A stretch of 64,000 nucleotides of DNA, taken from the NCBI GenBank assembly GCA_900764955.1, contig CAAFPY010000014.1, forward strand, positions 8,433-72,432, written 5' to 3'. The notes below the pieces were generated by a model, which saw only the letters and a program-made list of their open reading frames with translations, did not search any database and was not told where the DNA came from. Source of the stretch: an uncultured Collinsella sp. (lineage in GTDB: Bacteria; Actinomycetota; Coriobacteriia; Coriobacteriales; Coriobacteriaceae). Shown here piece by piece: positions 9,115-17,597 of this stretch (positions are counted from its first letter, which is position 1; each line of letters begins with the position of its first letter). The position numbers and the translations under genes are program-made.

Positions 9115-9141
9115 TCACATGTCTTGACTGCTGACACAGTC

Positions 9142-9230
9142 AAAAAAATAGATGCCCGACCGCTCAAAGCGGACCAGACACCCACAGGAAGGGCTGCTCT
9201 TTGGCAGCAATGTAATTCCATGTGGGCATC
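9142..9230 (-). promoter_or_regulatory. PyrR-type transcription attenuator in pyr leader
   Basis: On the minus strand a 10-bp stem GATGCCCACA / TGTGGGTGTC (9221-9230 with 9177-9186) encloses a small hairpin GCTGC-CAAAGA-GCAGC. The 3' arm of that stem overlaps the 5' arm of a strong terminator (9151-9182, about 14 bp with G-T pairs and one bulge) followed by TATTTTTTT. The two folds exclude each other, as in PyrR-controlled leaders. The CCAAAGAG segment only loosely resembles the published PyrR-binding loop. A TACACT at 9257-9262 is a plausible -10, giving a leader of about 150 nt. Confidence 0.8.
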
Positions 9231-9355
9231 TCGTACCCCTTTAATGGTCAAGGGATAGTGTAGCCAACCTCGAGCTTAATTGCGAGCATAAATACAGAGC
9301 AATCCGTAAACGGGCGCAGGCGCTCAATAAACCTATATATATTTGTGGGACGAGC

Positions 9356-9384
9356 TTGAAAACGCACGCACGAGCTGGCATAAT
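9356..9384 (+). promoter_or_regulatory. Sigma-A-type promoter upstream of rpmB
   Basis: TTGAAA and CATAAT are separated by 17 bp. Transcription would start near 9391 and give a leader of about 160 nt before rpmB. A second possible -10 (TATAGT, 9494-9499) lies closer to the gene but lacks a convincing -35. Confidence 0.6.
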
Positions 9385-9553
9385 CCCCTCTGCTGCACGC
9401 AAATCGGATCTACGTCCAGGGCCGTAGCGTGAGCACTATCGCCAAAAGAGGAATATCTCTGTGTAGATTACGCACAGGGAGCTGCTTCTGTGCTATAGTT
9501 CAGGCTTGTTTGTTAACGCGACATGTTCGTTTGTCGCCCAAGGAGGGTCAGTT

Positions 9554-9742
9554 ATGTCCAAAGTTTGCGAAGTTTGCGGTAAGCACCCCGTTGCCGGTCG
9601 CTCCATCAGCCACTCTCACCGCGTCACCAACCGTAAGTTCCGCCCCAACATCCAGCGCGTCTACGTCGTTGTCGATGGTCACCGTCGCAAGATGAACGTT
9701 TGCTCCACCTGCCTCAAGTCTGGCAAGGTTGCGCGCTCCTAA
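9554..9742 (+). CDS. rpmB: 50S ribosomal protein L28
   Basis: 62 aa. It has the zinc-binding form of L28: two Cys-x2-Cys pairs (CEVC near the N-terminus, CSTC near the C-terminus) around the basic core with NRKFRPNIQRV. ATG follows GGAGGGTCAGTT. It is a single-gene transcript with its own promoter and terminator, divergent from the pyr operon. The preceding spacer (9263-9553) shows only the promoter elements listed. Confidence 0.97.
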   Translation: MSKVCEVCGKHPVAGRSISHSHRVTNRKFRPNIQRVYVVVDGHRRKMNVCSTCLKSGKVARS

Positions 9743-9811
9743 ATAAGGTCTTACCAACAAGTACCTCGGACTCTCCGGGTCAAAGACCTCGCGTTCACAT
9801 GGAACTTACCA

Positions 9812-9846
9812 AAGGCGTTCTCCCCTACGGAGGGCGCCTTTTTTTG
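9812..9846 (+). terminator. rpmB terminator
   Basis: AAGGCG at 9812-9817 pairs with CGCCTT at 9835-9840, extended by CTCCC/GAGGG around a TACG-type loop, and is followed by seven T. The T-run ends at the boundary of the repeat element that follows. Confidence 0.9.
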
Positions 9847-9847
9847 C

Positions 9848-10954
9848 GCTCATTGGGGACAGACTTACATGAGTGTTTGCACTTTTCAAAGGGATCATAG
9901 CCCCACTCATTGGGGACACACTTAGATGAGTGTTTTCACGCATTGGGGACAGACATGACGCACGCATGCGGCGTCCCGATCGGCTCCGGCCCCTATCTCA
10001 CGCTGCATCCTTCCAGCCTGCAGTAGCCTTGGTCACGCTTGTGGCGCCGATACCGGTGATACGGGCAATTTGCTTGACCGTGAGATGTGCCCGCCTGAGC
10101 CTCAGCAGGCAGGCATCGCGTTCGGGGCGTGGCAGGGCCTTGAGCAACGCAGGATCTATGCTCGTCAGGACTTCGCGCGCAACGAAAAGGGCCTCCTCAT
10201 CGGGGATCCGCCGGCGCGGAAGAACCTCCACTGACCAGATGCGCCCGGCAACTTTCTTGAGATGCTCGCAATAGCGACGGGAGCCTCCGACAACATCAAG
10301 CATAGGGGCCGCATCACAGATGTCAAAGGGATCATAGCCCAGCTGATACGCCTTATAGCTTGACCAGCGGTACGCCTCGAGCGAGTCAAGCGCACCCTTC
10401 ACGGGATTGAGATGAATATAGTCGAGCAGCTGCACTGCCTGCGTGTCCGACTCAACCGCGACCCGCGAATAGCGATTGTCAAATAGATGGCCCGTTCTTC
10501 CCGTTTTCCCATTGAAATACTTGGCATACGCCGTCAGCGCGCACTGCATTGCCTTTGAAAGGTTGTCATATGGGTCATCAGCCATCAAATGGAAGTGGTT
10601 GTCCATAAGACACCAGGCCAACACCGCCACGTCATGGCACGCAAACCTGTCCGATATGTCCGATAGGAAACGATAGCGGTCGGAATCATCTTCAAAAATG
10701 ATCTGTTTGGAGTTACCGCGGTCAAAGACGTGGTAATAGCCGGTGAGCGATATTTCGCGGGCGCATCGGGGCATGGTCTCTCCTTTCAAAGCCGTACAGG
10801 CAACACCTAAAAGGAGAGAAGGAACGCGAAATGCTGAGCCTGTGACCTATTTATATCCAATCAGCAACAAAAACAGGCCCAAAACGACAAAATCGCAAAT
10901 CGATGTCTGTCCCAAATGAGTGAAACCACTCATGTAAGTCTGTCCCCAATGAGC
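9848..10954. mobile_element. REP-associated transposase element with inverted palindromic repeats
   Basis: A single transposase gene is bracketed by inverted copies of one repeat. The outermost 28-nt units, 9848-9875 and 10927-10954, are exact reverse complements. Inner units lie at 9905-9932, 9941-9956 and 10903-10922. Each full unit begins with ACTCAT or CTCAT and ends with ATGAGTG, so it can fold back on itself. This matches the known association of RAYT transposases with flanking REP palindromes. Confidence 0.8.
9998..10774 (-). CDS. REP-associated tyrosine transposase (RAYT, Y1 family)
   Basis: 258 aa. The HUH-like motif is HFH at 60-62 within DNHFHLMADD. The likely catalytic Tyr is Y83 in YAKYFN, followed by GHLFDNRYSR, the conserved RAYT/Y1 block. 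The C-terminus ends in a helix-turn-helix-like segment (LTVKQIARITGIGATSV). The ATG after AAAGGAGAGACC was preferred over an in-frame start five codons upstream. RAYT proteins cut and join single-stranded REP palindromes, and matching palindromes flank this gene. The reading frame is intact, so it may still be active. Confidence 0.9.
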   Translation of the reverse strand: MPRCAREISLTGYYHVFDRGNSKQIIFEDDSDRYRFLSDISDRFACHDVAVLAWCLMDNHFHLMADDPYDNLSKAMQCALTAYAKYFNGKTGRTGHLFDNRYSRVAVESDTQAVQLLDYIHLNPVKGALDSLEAYRWSSYKAYQLGYDPFDICDAAPMLDVVGGSRRYCEHLKKVAGRIWSVEVLPRRRIPDEEALFVAREVLTSIDPALLKALPRPERDACLLRLRRAHLTVKQIARITGIGATSVTKATAGWKDAA

Positions 10955-10983
10955 GGGGCGATGCACTGGCAGATAGTTTTAGT

Positions 10984-11013
10984 TAAAACGCTTCAGTTTA
11001 TTGAAGCGTTTTA
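10984..11013. promoter_or_regulatory. Perfect 12-bp inverted repeat upstream of adhE
   Basis: TAAAACGCTTCA and TGAAGCGTTTTA flank a 6-nt spacer, ending 92 nt before adhE. No plus-strand gene precedes it that would need a terminator here, so an operator for adhE is plausible; the T-run makes a terminator possible too. It does not match the Rex consensus. Downstream, TATCAT at 11060-11065 is a possible -10 without a well-placed -35. Confidence 0.5.
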
Positions 11014-11105
11014 GTATGCCTTTTACGGGAATCTTGCCGTTCGCCGAATAATTTCTTGCTATCATGCAAGTCGTAGGGTAAATCTCCGATCGCAAGGAGA
11101 CACAA

Positions 11106-13754
11106 ATGGTGAAAAAGTCACCGGAAAACACTACTCCCGCAATTGTGGACAACGTAGAGGCGCTTGAGGCTAAGCTCGCTCAGATGCGAGAGGCCCAGGC
11201 GCTTTTTGCTACGTACACGCAGGAGCAGGTCGACAAGATCTTCTATGAGGCCGCCATGGCCGCCAACAAGGCTCGTATCCCGTTGGCGAAGATGGCCATC
11301 GAGGAGACCGGCCGCGGCGTTCTTGAGGACAAGGTCATCAAGAACCACTACGCCGCAGAGTACATCTACAACGCTTACAAGAACACCAAGACCTGTGGCG
11401 TTCTGGAGCGCGACGAGGCTTACGGCATCACCAAGATCGCCGAGCCCATCGGCATCGTGGGCGCCGTCATCCCGACGACCAACCCCACCTCCACCGCGAT
11501 CTTCAAGACGCTGATCAGCCTGAAGACCCGCAACGGCATCATCATCTCCCCGCACCCGGCAGCCGCCAAGTGCACCATCGCCGCCGCCAAGCTCGTGCTT
11601 GACGCCGCCGTCAAGGCCGGCGCCCCCGAGGGCATCATCGGCTGGGTCGATGTCCCCTCCATCGAGCTGACCAACATGGTCATGCGCGACGTCGACATCA
11701 TCCTCGCCACCGGTGGCCCGGGCATGGTCAAGGCCGCCTACTCCTCGGGCAAGCCCGCCCTGGGCGTTGGCGCCGGTAACACCCCGGTCATCATCGACGA
11801 CACCGCCGACGTGCTGCTCGCCGTCAACTCCATCATCCACTCCAAGACCTTCGACAACGGCATGATCTGCGCTTCCGAGCAGTCCGTGACCGTCATCGAC
11901 ACCATCTATGACCAGGTCAAAGCCGAGTTCCAGAAGCGCGGCTGCTACTTCGTCAAGCAGGGTGCCGAGATGGAGGCCCTGCGTGCCGCCATGTTCAAGA
12001 ACGGCGCTCTCGATCACCGCATTCCCGGCATGGCTGCCGCCAAGATCGCCGAGCTCGCCGGCATCGAGGTTCCTGCCAAGACCAAGATCCTGATCGCCGA
12101 GGTCCCCTCCACCGACCCCGCCAAGGAGGAGTTCTCCCACGAGAAGCTCTCCCCGGTCCTGGCCATGTATCACGCCAAGGACTTCCAGGAGGCCGTCGAC
12201 AAGGCCGAGCACCTGGTGCTCGCCGGTGGCCCGGGCCACACCGCCTCTCTGTACGTGCACCCCGCCCAGGCCGAGAAGATCAGCCTGTTCGAGCACGTCA
12301 TGAAGGCCTGCCGTATCGTCATCAACACCCCGTCCTCGCACGGCGGCATCGGTGATCTGTACAACTTTGGCATGAAGCCGTCTCTGACCCTGGGCTGCGG
12401 CTCCTGGGGCGGCAACTCCGTCTCCGAGAACGTTGGGGTGAAGCACTTGATCAACGTTAAGACTGTGGCCGAGCGCCGTGAGAACATGCTGTGGTTCCGC
12501 GCTCCCGAGAAGGTCTACTTCAAGAAGGGTTCCACGCCCGTCGCCCTCGACGAGCTTGGCAACGTCATGGGCAAGAAGCGCGCCTTCATCGTCACCGACC
12601 AGTTCCTCTTCAAGAATGGCAACACCCGCGCCATCGAGGCCAAGCTCGACGAGATGGGCATCGCCCACGACTGCTTCTACGACGTCGAGCCCGATCCGTC
12701 GCTGCAGTGCGCACGTCGCGGCGCCAAGCAGATGGCTCTCTTTGAGCCGGACGTCATCATCGCCGTCGGCGGTGGCTCCGCTATGGACGCCGGCAAGATC
12801 ATGTGGATGATGTACGAGCACCCCGAGTGCAAGTTTGAGGACATGGCCATGGACTTCATGGACATCCGCAAGCGTATCTTCACTTTCCCCGAGATGGGCA
12901 AGAAGGCCTACTTCGTCGCCGTCCCGACCTCTTCGGGTACCGGCTCCGAGTGCACGCCGTTCGCCATCATCACCGACAAGGAGACCGGCATCAAGTGGCC
13001 GCTCGCCGACTACGCGCTGCTCCCCAACATGGCTATCGTCGACGCCGACAACTGCATGACCGCCCCGCGCGGCCTGACCGCTGCCTCCGGCATCGACGTC
13101 ATGACCCACGCCATCGAGTCCTACGTCTCCATCATGGCTTCCGACTACACCAAGGGCCTCTCCGAGCGCGCTGCTAAGCTCGTCTTCGAGAACCTGCCCT
13201 CCAGCTTCACGAACGGCGCCAAGGACCCGCATGCCCGCGAGGAGATGCACAACGCCTCTTGCATGGCCGGTATGGCCTTCGCCAACGCCTTCCTGGGCCT
13301 CAACCACTCCATGGCTCACAAGCTCGGCGCCTTCCATCACCTGCCTCACGGCCTCGCCAACGCCGTCATCCTGACCCGCGTTATGCGCTACAACGCCGCC
13401 GAGGCTCCCATCAAGATGGGTACCTTCTCCCAGTATCCTTACCCCAACGCGCTGCACAACTACGCCGAGATGGCCAAGTACTGCGGCATCGAGGGCAAGG
13501 ACGACAAGGAGGTCTTCGAGAACTTCATCACGAAGCTCGAGGAACTCAAGGACTTCATCGGCGTCAAGAAGACCATCGCCGACTACGGTGTTGACGAGCA
13601 GTACTTCCTCGACACCCTCGACGAGATGACCGAGCAGGCATTCAACGACCAGTGCACCGGCGCAAACCCGCGCTACCCGCTCATGAGCGAGATCAAGGAG
13701 CTCTACCTGGACGCCTACTACGGCCGCGAGCCTCAGGACTACGCCGTCTGCTAG
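11106..13754 (+). CDS. adhE: Bifunctional acetaldehyde-CoA / alcohol dehydrogenase
   Basis: 882 aa. The N-terminal half is a CoA-acylating aldehyde dehydrogenase with nucleophile Cys at residue 255 (GMICASEQS). The C-terminal half is an iron-dependent alcohol dehydrogenase with GGGSAMDAGK near 553-562 and iron-ligand histidines in HAIESY and MAHKLGAFHHLPHG. It reduces acetyl-CoA to ethanol and recycles two NADH, and in this family it assembles into spirosomes. Codon use is strongly biased to C-ending codons, as in highly expressed genes. ATG follows AAGGAGACACAA. A perfect inverted repeat upstream may be the operator. Confidence 0.97.
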   Translation: MVKKSPENTTPAIVDNVEALEAKLAQMREAQALFATYTQEQVDKIFYEAAMAANKARIPLAKMAIEETGRGVLEDKVIKNHYAAEYIYNAYKNTKTCGVLERDEAYGITKIAEPIGIVGAVIPTTNPTSTAIFKTLISLKTRNGIIISPHPAAAKCTIAAAKLVLDAAVKAGAPEGIIGWVDVPSIELTNMVMRDVDIILATGGPGMVKAAYSSGKPALGVGAGNTPVIIDDTADVLLAVNSIIHSKTFDNGMICASEQSVTVIDTIYDQVKAEFQKRGCYFVKQGAEMEALRAAMFKNGALDHRIPGMAAAKIAELAGIEVPAKTKILIAEVPSTDPAKEEFSHEKLSPVLAMYHAKDFQEAVDKAEHLVLAGGPGHTASLYVHPAQAEKISLFEHVMKACRIVINTPSSHGGIGDLYNFGMKPSLTLGCGSWGGNSVSENVGVKHLINVKTVAERRENMLWFRAPEKVYFKKGSTPVALDELGNVMGKKRAFIVTDQFLFKNGNTRAIEAKLDEMGIAHDCFYDVEPDPSLQCARRGAKQMALFEPDVIIAVGGGSAMDAGKIMWMMYEHPECKFEDMAMDFMDIRKRIFTFPEMGKKAYFVAVPTSSGTGSECTPFAIITDKETGIKWPLADYALLPNMAIVDADNCMTAPRGLTAASGIDVMTHAIESYVSIMASDYTKGLSERAAKLVFENLPSSFTNGAKDPHAREEMHNASCMAGMAFANAFLGLNHSMAHKLGAFHHLPHGLANAVILTRVMRYNAAEAPIKMGTFSQYPYPNALHNYAEMAKYCGIEGKDDKEVFENFITKLEELKDFIGVKKTIADYGVDEQYFLDTLDEMTEQAFNDQCTGANPRYPLMSEIKELYLDAYYGREPQDYAVC

Positions 13755-13771
13755 TTTTAGCACGGTTTTTA

Positions 13772-13810
13772 ACGGCAGGGGTGCACGGGTGTTTCACACA
13801 CCCCCGCCGT
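13772..13810 (+). terminator. GC-rich hairpin after adhE
   Basis: ACGGCAGGGGTG at 13772-13783 pairs with CACCCCCGCCGT ending at 13810, with one offset base. No T-run follows, so it may only attenuate or stabilise the adhE mRNA rather than stop transcription. It lies 18 nt past adhE and 32 nt before the next gene. Confidence 0.45.
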
Positions 13811-13842
13811 CGCTTCTATCGCATCGTTGAAAGGATGCAACC

Positions 13843-14607
13843 ATGCTGCTACCCGATTCCAAGACCGAGCTCGTCCGCCGTGGCAACAAGGTCGTTTACG
13901 ACCTGGGCGACAAGATCGTCAAGGTCTTTAACGAGACCAAGCCTGTCTCCGACGTGTTCAACGAGGCTTTGAATCTTGCCCGCATCAATGAGTGCGGCAT
14001 CCGCAGCCCCAAGGCTCTCGAGGTTTCCCAGCTCGAGAACGCCAACGGCTGGGCGCTCGTGACCGAGAAGGTTCCGGGCACCACCCTTGCCGAGAAGATG
14101 ACTGCTGAGCCCCAGCGCTTTGGTGAGTATCTCGAGATGTTCGTCGACCTCCAGATCGAGATCCACGGCTATACCTCCCCGCTGCTCAACCGTCAGCGCG
14201 ACAAGTTCGCCCGCATGATCGACAGCCTTGATCAGCTCAATGCCACCACGCGCTACAACCTTCAGGAGCGTCTGGACGGCATGACCAAGGAGTTCAAGGT
14301 CTGCCACGGCGACTTCAACCCCTCCAACGTCATCGTCGGCGACGACGGCCAGCTCTATGTGTGCGACTGGGCACACGCCACCCAGGGCTCCCCTGCTGCC
14401 GACGTTGCCACCACCTACCTGCTCTTCGCCCTCAACAGCAAGGACCAGGCTGAGGCCTACTTGGAGCTCTACTGCGACCGCGCCGACATGCCCATGCAGG
14501 TCGTGCGTCAGTGGACGAGCATCGTCGCCGCTTCCGAGCTCGCTCGTAAGCGCAACGTGAACGATGAGTTCCTGAAGAACTGGATCGACGTCGTCGATTA
14601 TCAGTAA
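13843..14607 (+). CDS. Phosphotransferase family (APH/choline-kinase-like) protein
   Basis: 254 aa with an aminoglycoside-phosphotransferase/kinase fold. The catalytic loop is HGDFNPSNVI (about residues 150-159), the metal-binding Asp is in CDWAHATQGSP (about 173-183), and the N-terminal lobe carries GDKIVKVFN with a candidate ATP-binding Lys. The substrate cannot be told from sequence; the family includes small-molecule kinases as well as resistance enzymes, and nothing here indicates resistance. It may be cotranscribed with adhE (88-nt gap with a hairpin) and ends at a strong terminator. Codon bias resembles adhE. Confidence 0.8.
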   Translation: MLLPDSKTELVRRGNKVVYDLGDKIVKVFNETKPVSDVFNEALNLARINECGIRSPKALEVSQLENANGWALVTEKVPGTTLAEKMTAEPQRFGEYLEMFVDLQIEIHGYTSPLLNRQRDKFARMIDSLDQLNATTRYNLQERLDGMTKEFKVCHGDFNPSNVIVGDDGQLYVCDWAHATQGSPAADVATTYLLFALNSKDQAEAYLELYCDRADMPMQVVRQWTSIVAASELARKRNVNDEFLKNWIDVVDYQ

Positions 14608-14639
14608 TATCTGAGCGATTTATTTCGCATCGGAGGCAC

Positions 14640-14680
14640 AAGAAAACCCCGCAGCTCATATGGGCTGTGGGGTTTTCTTT
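14640..14680 (+). terminator. Strong terminator after the APH-fold gene
   Basis: AAGAAAACCCC-GCAGC and GCTGT-GGGGTTTTCTTT form a long stem with T-rich 3' end. The A-rich 5' arm lets it work from both sides, so it may also insulate proS on the other strand. Confidence 0.9.
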
Positions 14681-14700
14681 ACCCATCGAGTTTATTCCAA

Positions 14701-14746
14701 CAAAATAGACTGCTCCGCATCTCATCCTAAGAGAGATACGGAGCAG
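14701..14746 (-). terminator. proS operon terminator
   Basis: CTGCTCCGCATCTC at 14710-14723 pairs with GAGAGATACGGAGCAG ending at 14746; on the minus strand the stem is followed by TCTATTTTG. It lies 34 nt past proS. Confidence 0.75.
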
Positions 14747-14779
14747 CCCCGCAATTACATCTAATAGCAGAAACGTCGA

Positions 14780-16501
14780 TTAACGGCGGGCCGCCTTAAC
14801 AAGCTCGGCAATCTTGGCGACTACCTCGTCGATCGCCACGTCCTCACGCTCGCCCGTGGCACGGTCCTTGAGCTCCACAGTACCATTCTTGAGGCCACGC
14901 TTGCCAAGCACGACCTGATACGGGAAGCCCATGAGGTCGTTATCGGCAAACTTAAAGCCAGGACGCTCGTCACGGTCATCGACGACAACCTCGATACCCT
15001 CGGCGCACAGGCCCTCGACGATTTGGTCGCAAACGTTAGCGCACTCCTCCTTCTTGGGATCGAGCGGAATCACCGCGACCTCGTACGGGGCAACGGAGAC
15101 CGGCCAGACGATGCCGTGTTCGTCGTTGTGCTGCTCCACGACGGCAGCAAGCGAGCGGGACACACCAACGCCGTAGCAACCCATGATAAGCGGCTTCTCC
15201 TTGCCGTCCTCGTCCATAAAGGTGGCGCCCATGGCCTCGGAATACTTGGTACCCAGCTGGAAGACCTGCGAGACCTCGATGCCGCGAGCAGCAGAGAGCG
15301 GCTTGCCGCAGTGCGGGCAGGGATCGCCGGCAACGACGGTTACCAGGTCGGCCCACTCGTCGACGGTAAAGTCGCGCTCGGGGCAGGCACCGGTAAAGTG
15401 ATAATCGACCTCGTTGGCACCGCAGGCCCACTGCTTGGACTCGCGCAGGCTCTCGTCGCACACCAGGCGAATGCCCTCGGGCAGGTTAACCGGTCCGATA
15501 AAGCCCTTATGCAGACCGTAGGTCTGGAGCTCCTCATCAGTCATCATGCGATAGGCCTTGCCAAAGACATGCTCGGCCTTGCAATCGTTGAGCTCGTGGT
15601 CGCCCGGAACAATGGCCACGACGGGCTTGCCCTCGGCGTCGAGGAGTGCCAGAGACTTGCGCGTGCCGTTCTCGGGGAAGCCGAAGAACTTTGCAACGGC
15701 CTCGATGGTGCCCATGCCCGGAGTCTCGACCTTGGTAAGCGTACCGTCGCCAGGACCCTCGGTCACAACGACCTTGGTGCTTGCGGCCTCATCGTCGGCA
15801 GCGAAGCCGCAATCGTCGCAGTAGACGAGCGAAGCCTCGCCAGCGTCGGCCAAAGCCATGTACTCGACGGAGGTATCGCCACCGATCTCGCCGGAGTCGG
15901 CGACAACGGGCAGAGCCTTGATGTAGCAGCGCTCGCAAATGTTGGCATAGGCCTGCTTCATCTTGTCGTACTCCTCCTGCAGGCTCTCCTGCGTAGCAGA
16001 GAAGCTGTAGGCGTCCTTCATGATGAACTCGCGACCGCGCATCAGGCCAAAACGGGGACGGAACTCGTCGCGGAACTTATCCTGGATGTGATAAAGGTTC
16101 ACTGGCAGCTGCTTGTAGGAACGCAACTCATTGCGCACCAGGGCAGTCACGGTCTCCTCGTGCGTGGGTCCGAGCACAAACTCGCGGCCGTGGCGGTCAT
16201 CAAAGCGCACAAGCTCCTTGCCATAGGCATCGATACGGCCGGACTCACGCCACAGCTCGGCATCGACCATGATGGGCATCATGAGCTCCTGAGCACCGGC
16301 GGCATCCATCTCGTCGCGCACGATGTTCTCGATCTTGCGGATCGAGCGCCAAGCGAGCGGCAGATAGGAATACAGGCCGGCGGCCTCCTTGCGGATCATG
16401 CCAGCGCGAAGCAGCAGACGGTGGCTCGCTAGCTCGGCATCCGCCGGATCCTCTTTGAGCGTCGGCGCATAGAGCTTAGACATATACATTGCTCGGGTCA
16501 T
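14780..16501 (-). CDS. proS: Prolyl-tRNA synthetase (bacterial type)
   Basis: 573 aa class II synthetase. The class II motif 2 region (RDEFRPRFGLMRGREFIMKD) and motif 3 region (GVGVSRSLAAVVEQ) flank a large central insertion (about 220-390), the editing domain of the bacterial-type enzyme that removes misacylated Ala. The anticodon-binding domain is C-terminal. ATG begins immediately after the ispG stop and has GAGGAG eight bases upstream, inside the ispG end. It is the last gene of the pyrH-to-proS run. Confidence 0.96.
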   Translation of the reverse strand: MTRAMYMSKLYAPTLKEDPADAELASHRLLLRAGMIRKEAAGLYSYLPLAWRSIRKIENIVRDEMDAAGAQELMMPIMVDAELWRESGRIDAYGKELVRFDDRHGREFVLGPTHEETVTALVRNELRSYKQLPVNLYHIQDKFRDEFRPRFGLMRGREFIMKDAYSFSATQESLQEEYDKMKQAYANICERCYIKALPVVADSGEIGGDTSVEYMALADAGEASLVYCDDCGFAADDEAASTKVVVTEGPGDGTLTKVETPGMGTIEAVAKFFGFPENGTRKSLALLDAEGKPVVAIVPGDHELNDCKAEHVFGKAYRMMTDEELQTYGLHKGFIGPVNLPEGIRLVCDESLRESKQWACGANEVDYHFTGACPERDFTVDEWADLVTVVAGDPCPHCGKPLSAARGIEVSQVFQLGTKYSEAMGATFMDEDGKEKPLIMGCYGVGVSRSLAAVVEQHNDEHGIVWPVSVAPYEVAVIPLDPKKEECANVCDQIVEGLCAEGIEVVVDDRDERPGFKFADNDLMGFPYQVVLGKRGLKNGTVELKDRATGEREDVAIDEVVAKIAELVKAARR

Positions 16502-17584
16502 TTATTTCTCCTCAATAAGTTTGTCGACCTCGGCCATAAGCGCGTCGACAATTTGATCCTCAGCTACTTTACCAATGATCTGGCCATGCGAAAAGAGCAG
16601 GCCCTGACCACGTCCGCAGGCAACACCCAGGTCGGCGTCAGATGCCTCTCCGGGGCCGTTGACCGCACATCCCATCACGGCGATCGAAAGCGGCGCGGAA
16701 TAGTTCTTAAGCCGCTCGGTGACCTCCTCGGCGATGGGAATCAGGTTAACCTGGCAGCGGGCGCACGTGGGGCACGAGACAATCTCGGGACCACGGCGAC
16801 GCAGGCCCAGCGACTGTAGAATTCCCCAGGCGACCGGCGGCTCCTCAACCGGATCGGCCGTGAGCGACACACGCATGGTGTCACCGATGCCTTCGGAAAG
16901 CAAGATACCCAAGCCTACAGAGCTCTTGATGGTGCCCTGAAGCTTGGTCCCCGCCTCCGTCACGCCCAGGTGGAGCGGAACATGCGGTATCTCGCGCGAC
17001 AGGGCGCGATAGGTATCAAGTGTCGTCTGTACGCTATGGGCCTTGGCGGATAGCACGATGTTGGTAAACCCACGGTCCTCAAAGTGCCGCACAAAGCGTT
17101 CGCTCGACATCACGAGCTTTTCGGGCTGCGTGAGGTCGTCGCGCTCGGCAATATCTTGCTCAAGCGAGCCCGCGTTCACGCCAATGCGAATCGCGCAGCC
17201 CGCGGCACCCGCGGCATCGATGACGGCATCGACCTTAGCCCAATCGCCGATATTGCCGGGGTTGATGCGCAGCTTAGAGGCACCAGCCTCGACAGCGCCA
17301 ATGGCAAGCTTATGGTTAAAATGGATATCGGCGACGATTGGCACCGGAGACTCGGCACAAATCGTGCGAAAGCCCTCGAGCGCAGCCTCGGTAGGCACGC
17401 TCACGCGCACGATATCGCAGCCAGCCTGCGCCAACGCGCACACTTGCGCAAGCGTTGCCTGGGCATCAGCAGTATCGGTGCAGGTCATAGACTGAACCAC
17501 GACCGGAGCGCCACCACCGATCTGCACGCCGCCCACATGCACGGGGCGCGTCAACTCGCGAGGCAAAGGATGGGATAAAGACAA
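16502..17584 (-). CDS. ispG: HMB-PP synthase (4-hydroxy-3-methylbut-2-enyl diphosphate synthase)
   Basis: 360 aa. The C-terminal [4Fe-4S] site is formed by Cys in SCPTCARCQ and in GCAVNGPGEA, and the N-terminal TIM barrel starts with the conserved HVGGVQIGG. The enzyme converts MEcPP to HMBPP in the non-mevalonate isoprenoid route, the same pathway as dxr two genes upstream. I chose TTG (MSLSHPLPRE) because AGGGGAG lies 8 nt before it; a GTG three codons upstream is the alternative. The open frame extends well into rseP, but that part is not homologous. Confidence 0.93.
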   Translation of the reverse strand: MSLSHPLPRELTRPVHVGGVQIGGGAPVVVQSMTCTDTADAQATLAQVCALAQAGCDIVRVSVPTEAALEGFRTICAESPVPIVADIHFNHKLAIGAVEAGASKLRINPGNIGDWAKVDAVIDAAGAAGCAIRIGVNAGSLEQDIAERDDLTQPEKLVMSSERFVRHFEDRGFTNIVLSAKAHSVQTTLDTYRALSREIPHVPLHLGVTEAGTKLQGTIKSSVGLGILLSEGIGDTMRVSLTADPVEEPPVAWGILQSLGLRRRGPEIVSCPTCARCQVNLIPIAEEVTERLKNYSAPLSIAVMGCAVNGPGEASDADLGVACGRGQGLLFSHGQIIGKVAEDQIVDALMAEVDKLIEEK

Positions 17585-17597
17585 TCCAAACACTCCC

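Noticed and set aside
10984..11013. Rex-type redox operator upstream of adhE
   Set aside because: The half-sites CGCTTCA/TGAAGCG do not fit the TTGTGA/TCACAA Rex consensus, so I list only an unassigned dyad.
11118..13763. An 881-codon open frame on the minus strand opposite adhE
   Set aside because: It mirrors adhE almost exactly in extent. The sense frame has complete catalytic motifs; the antisense protein is low-complexity Gly/Val/Asp/His and has no homology features.
13843..14607. Antibiotic-resistance kinase
   Set aside because: The APH fold is clear, but the family is broad and the gene sits beside adhE in core sequence without mobile features. I kept a neutral family name.
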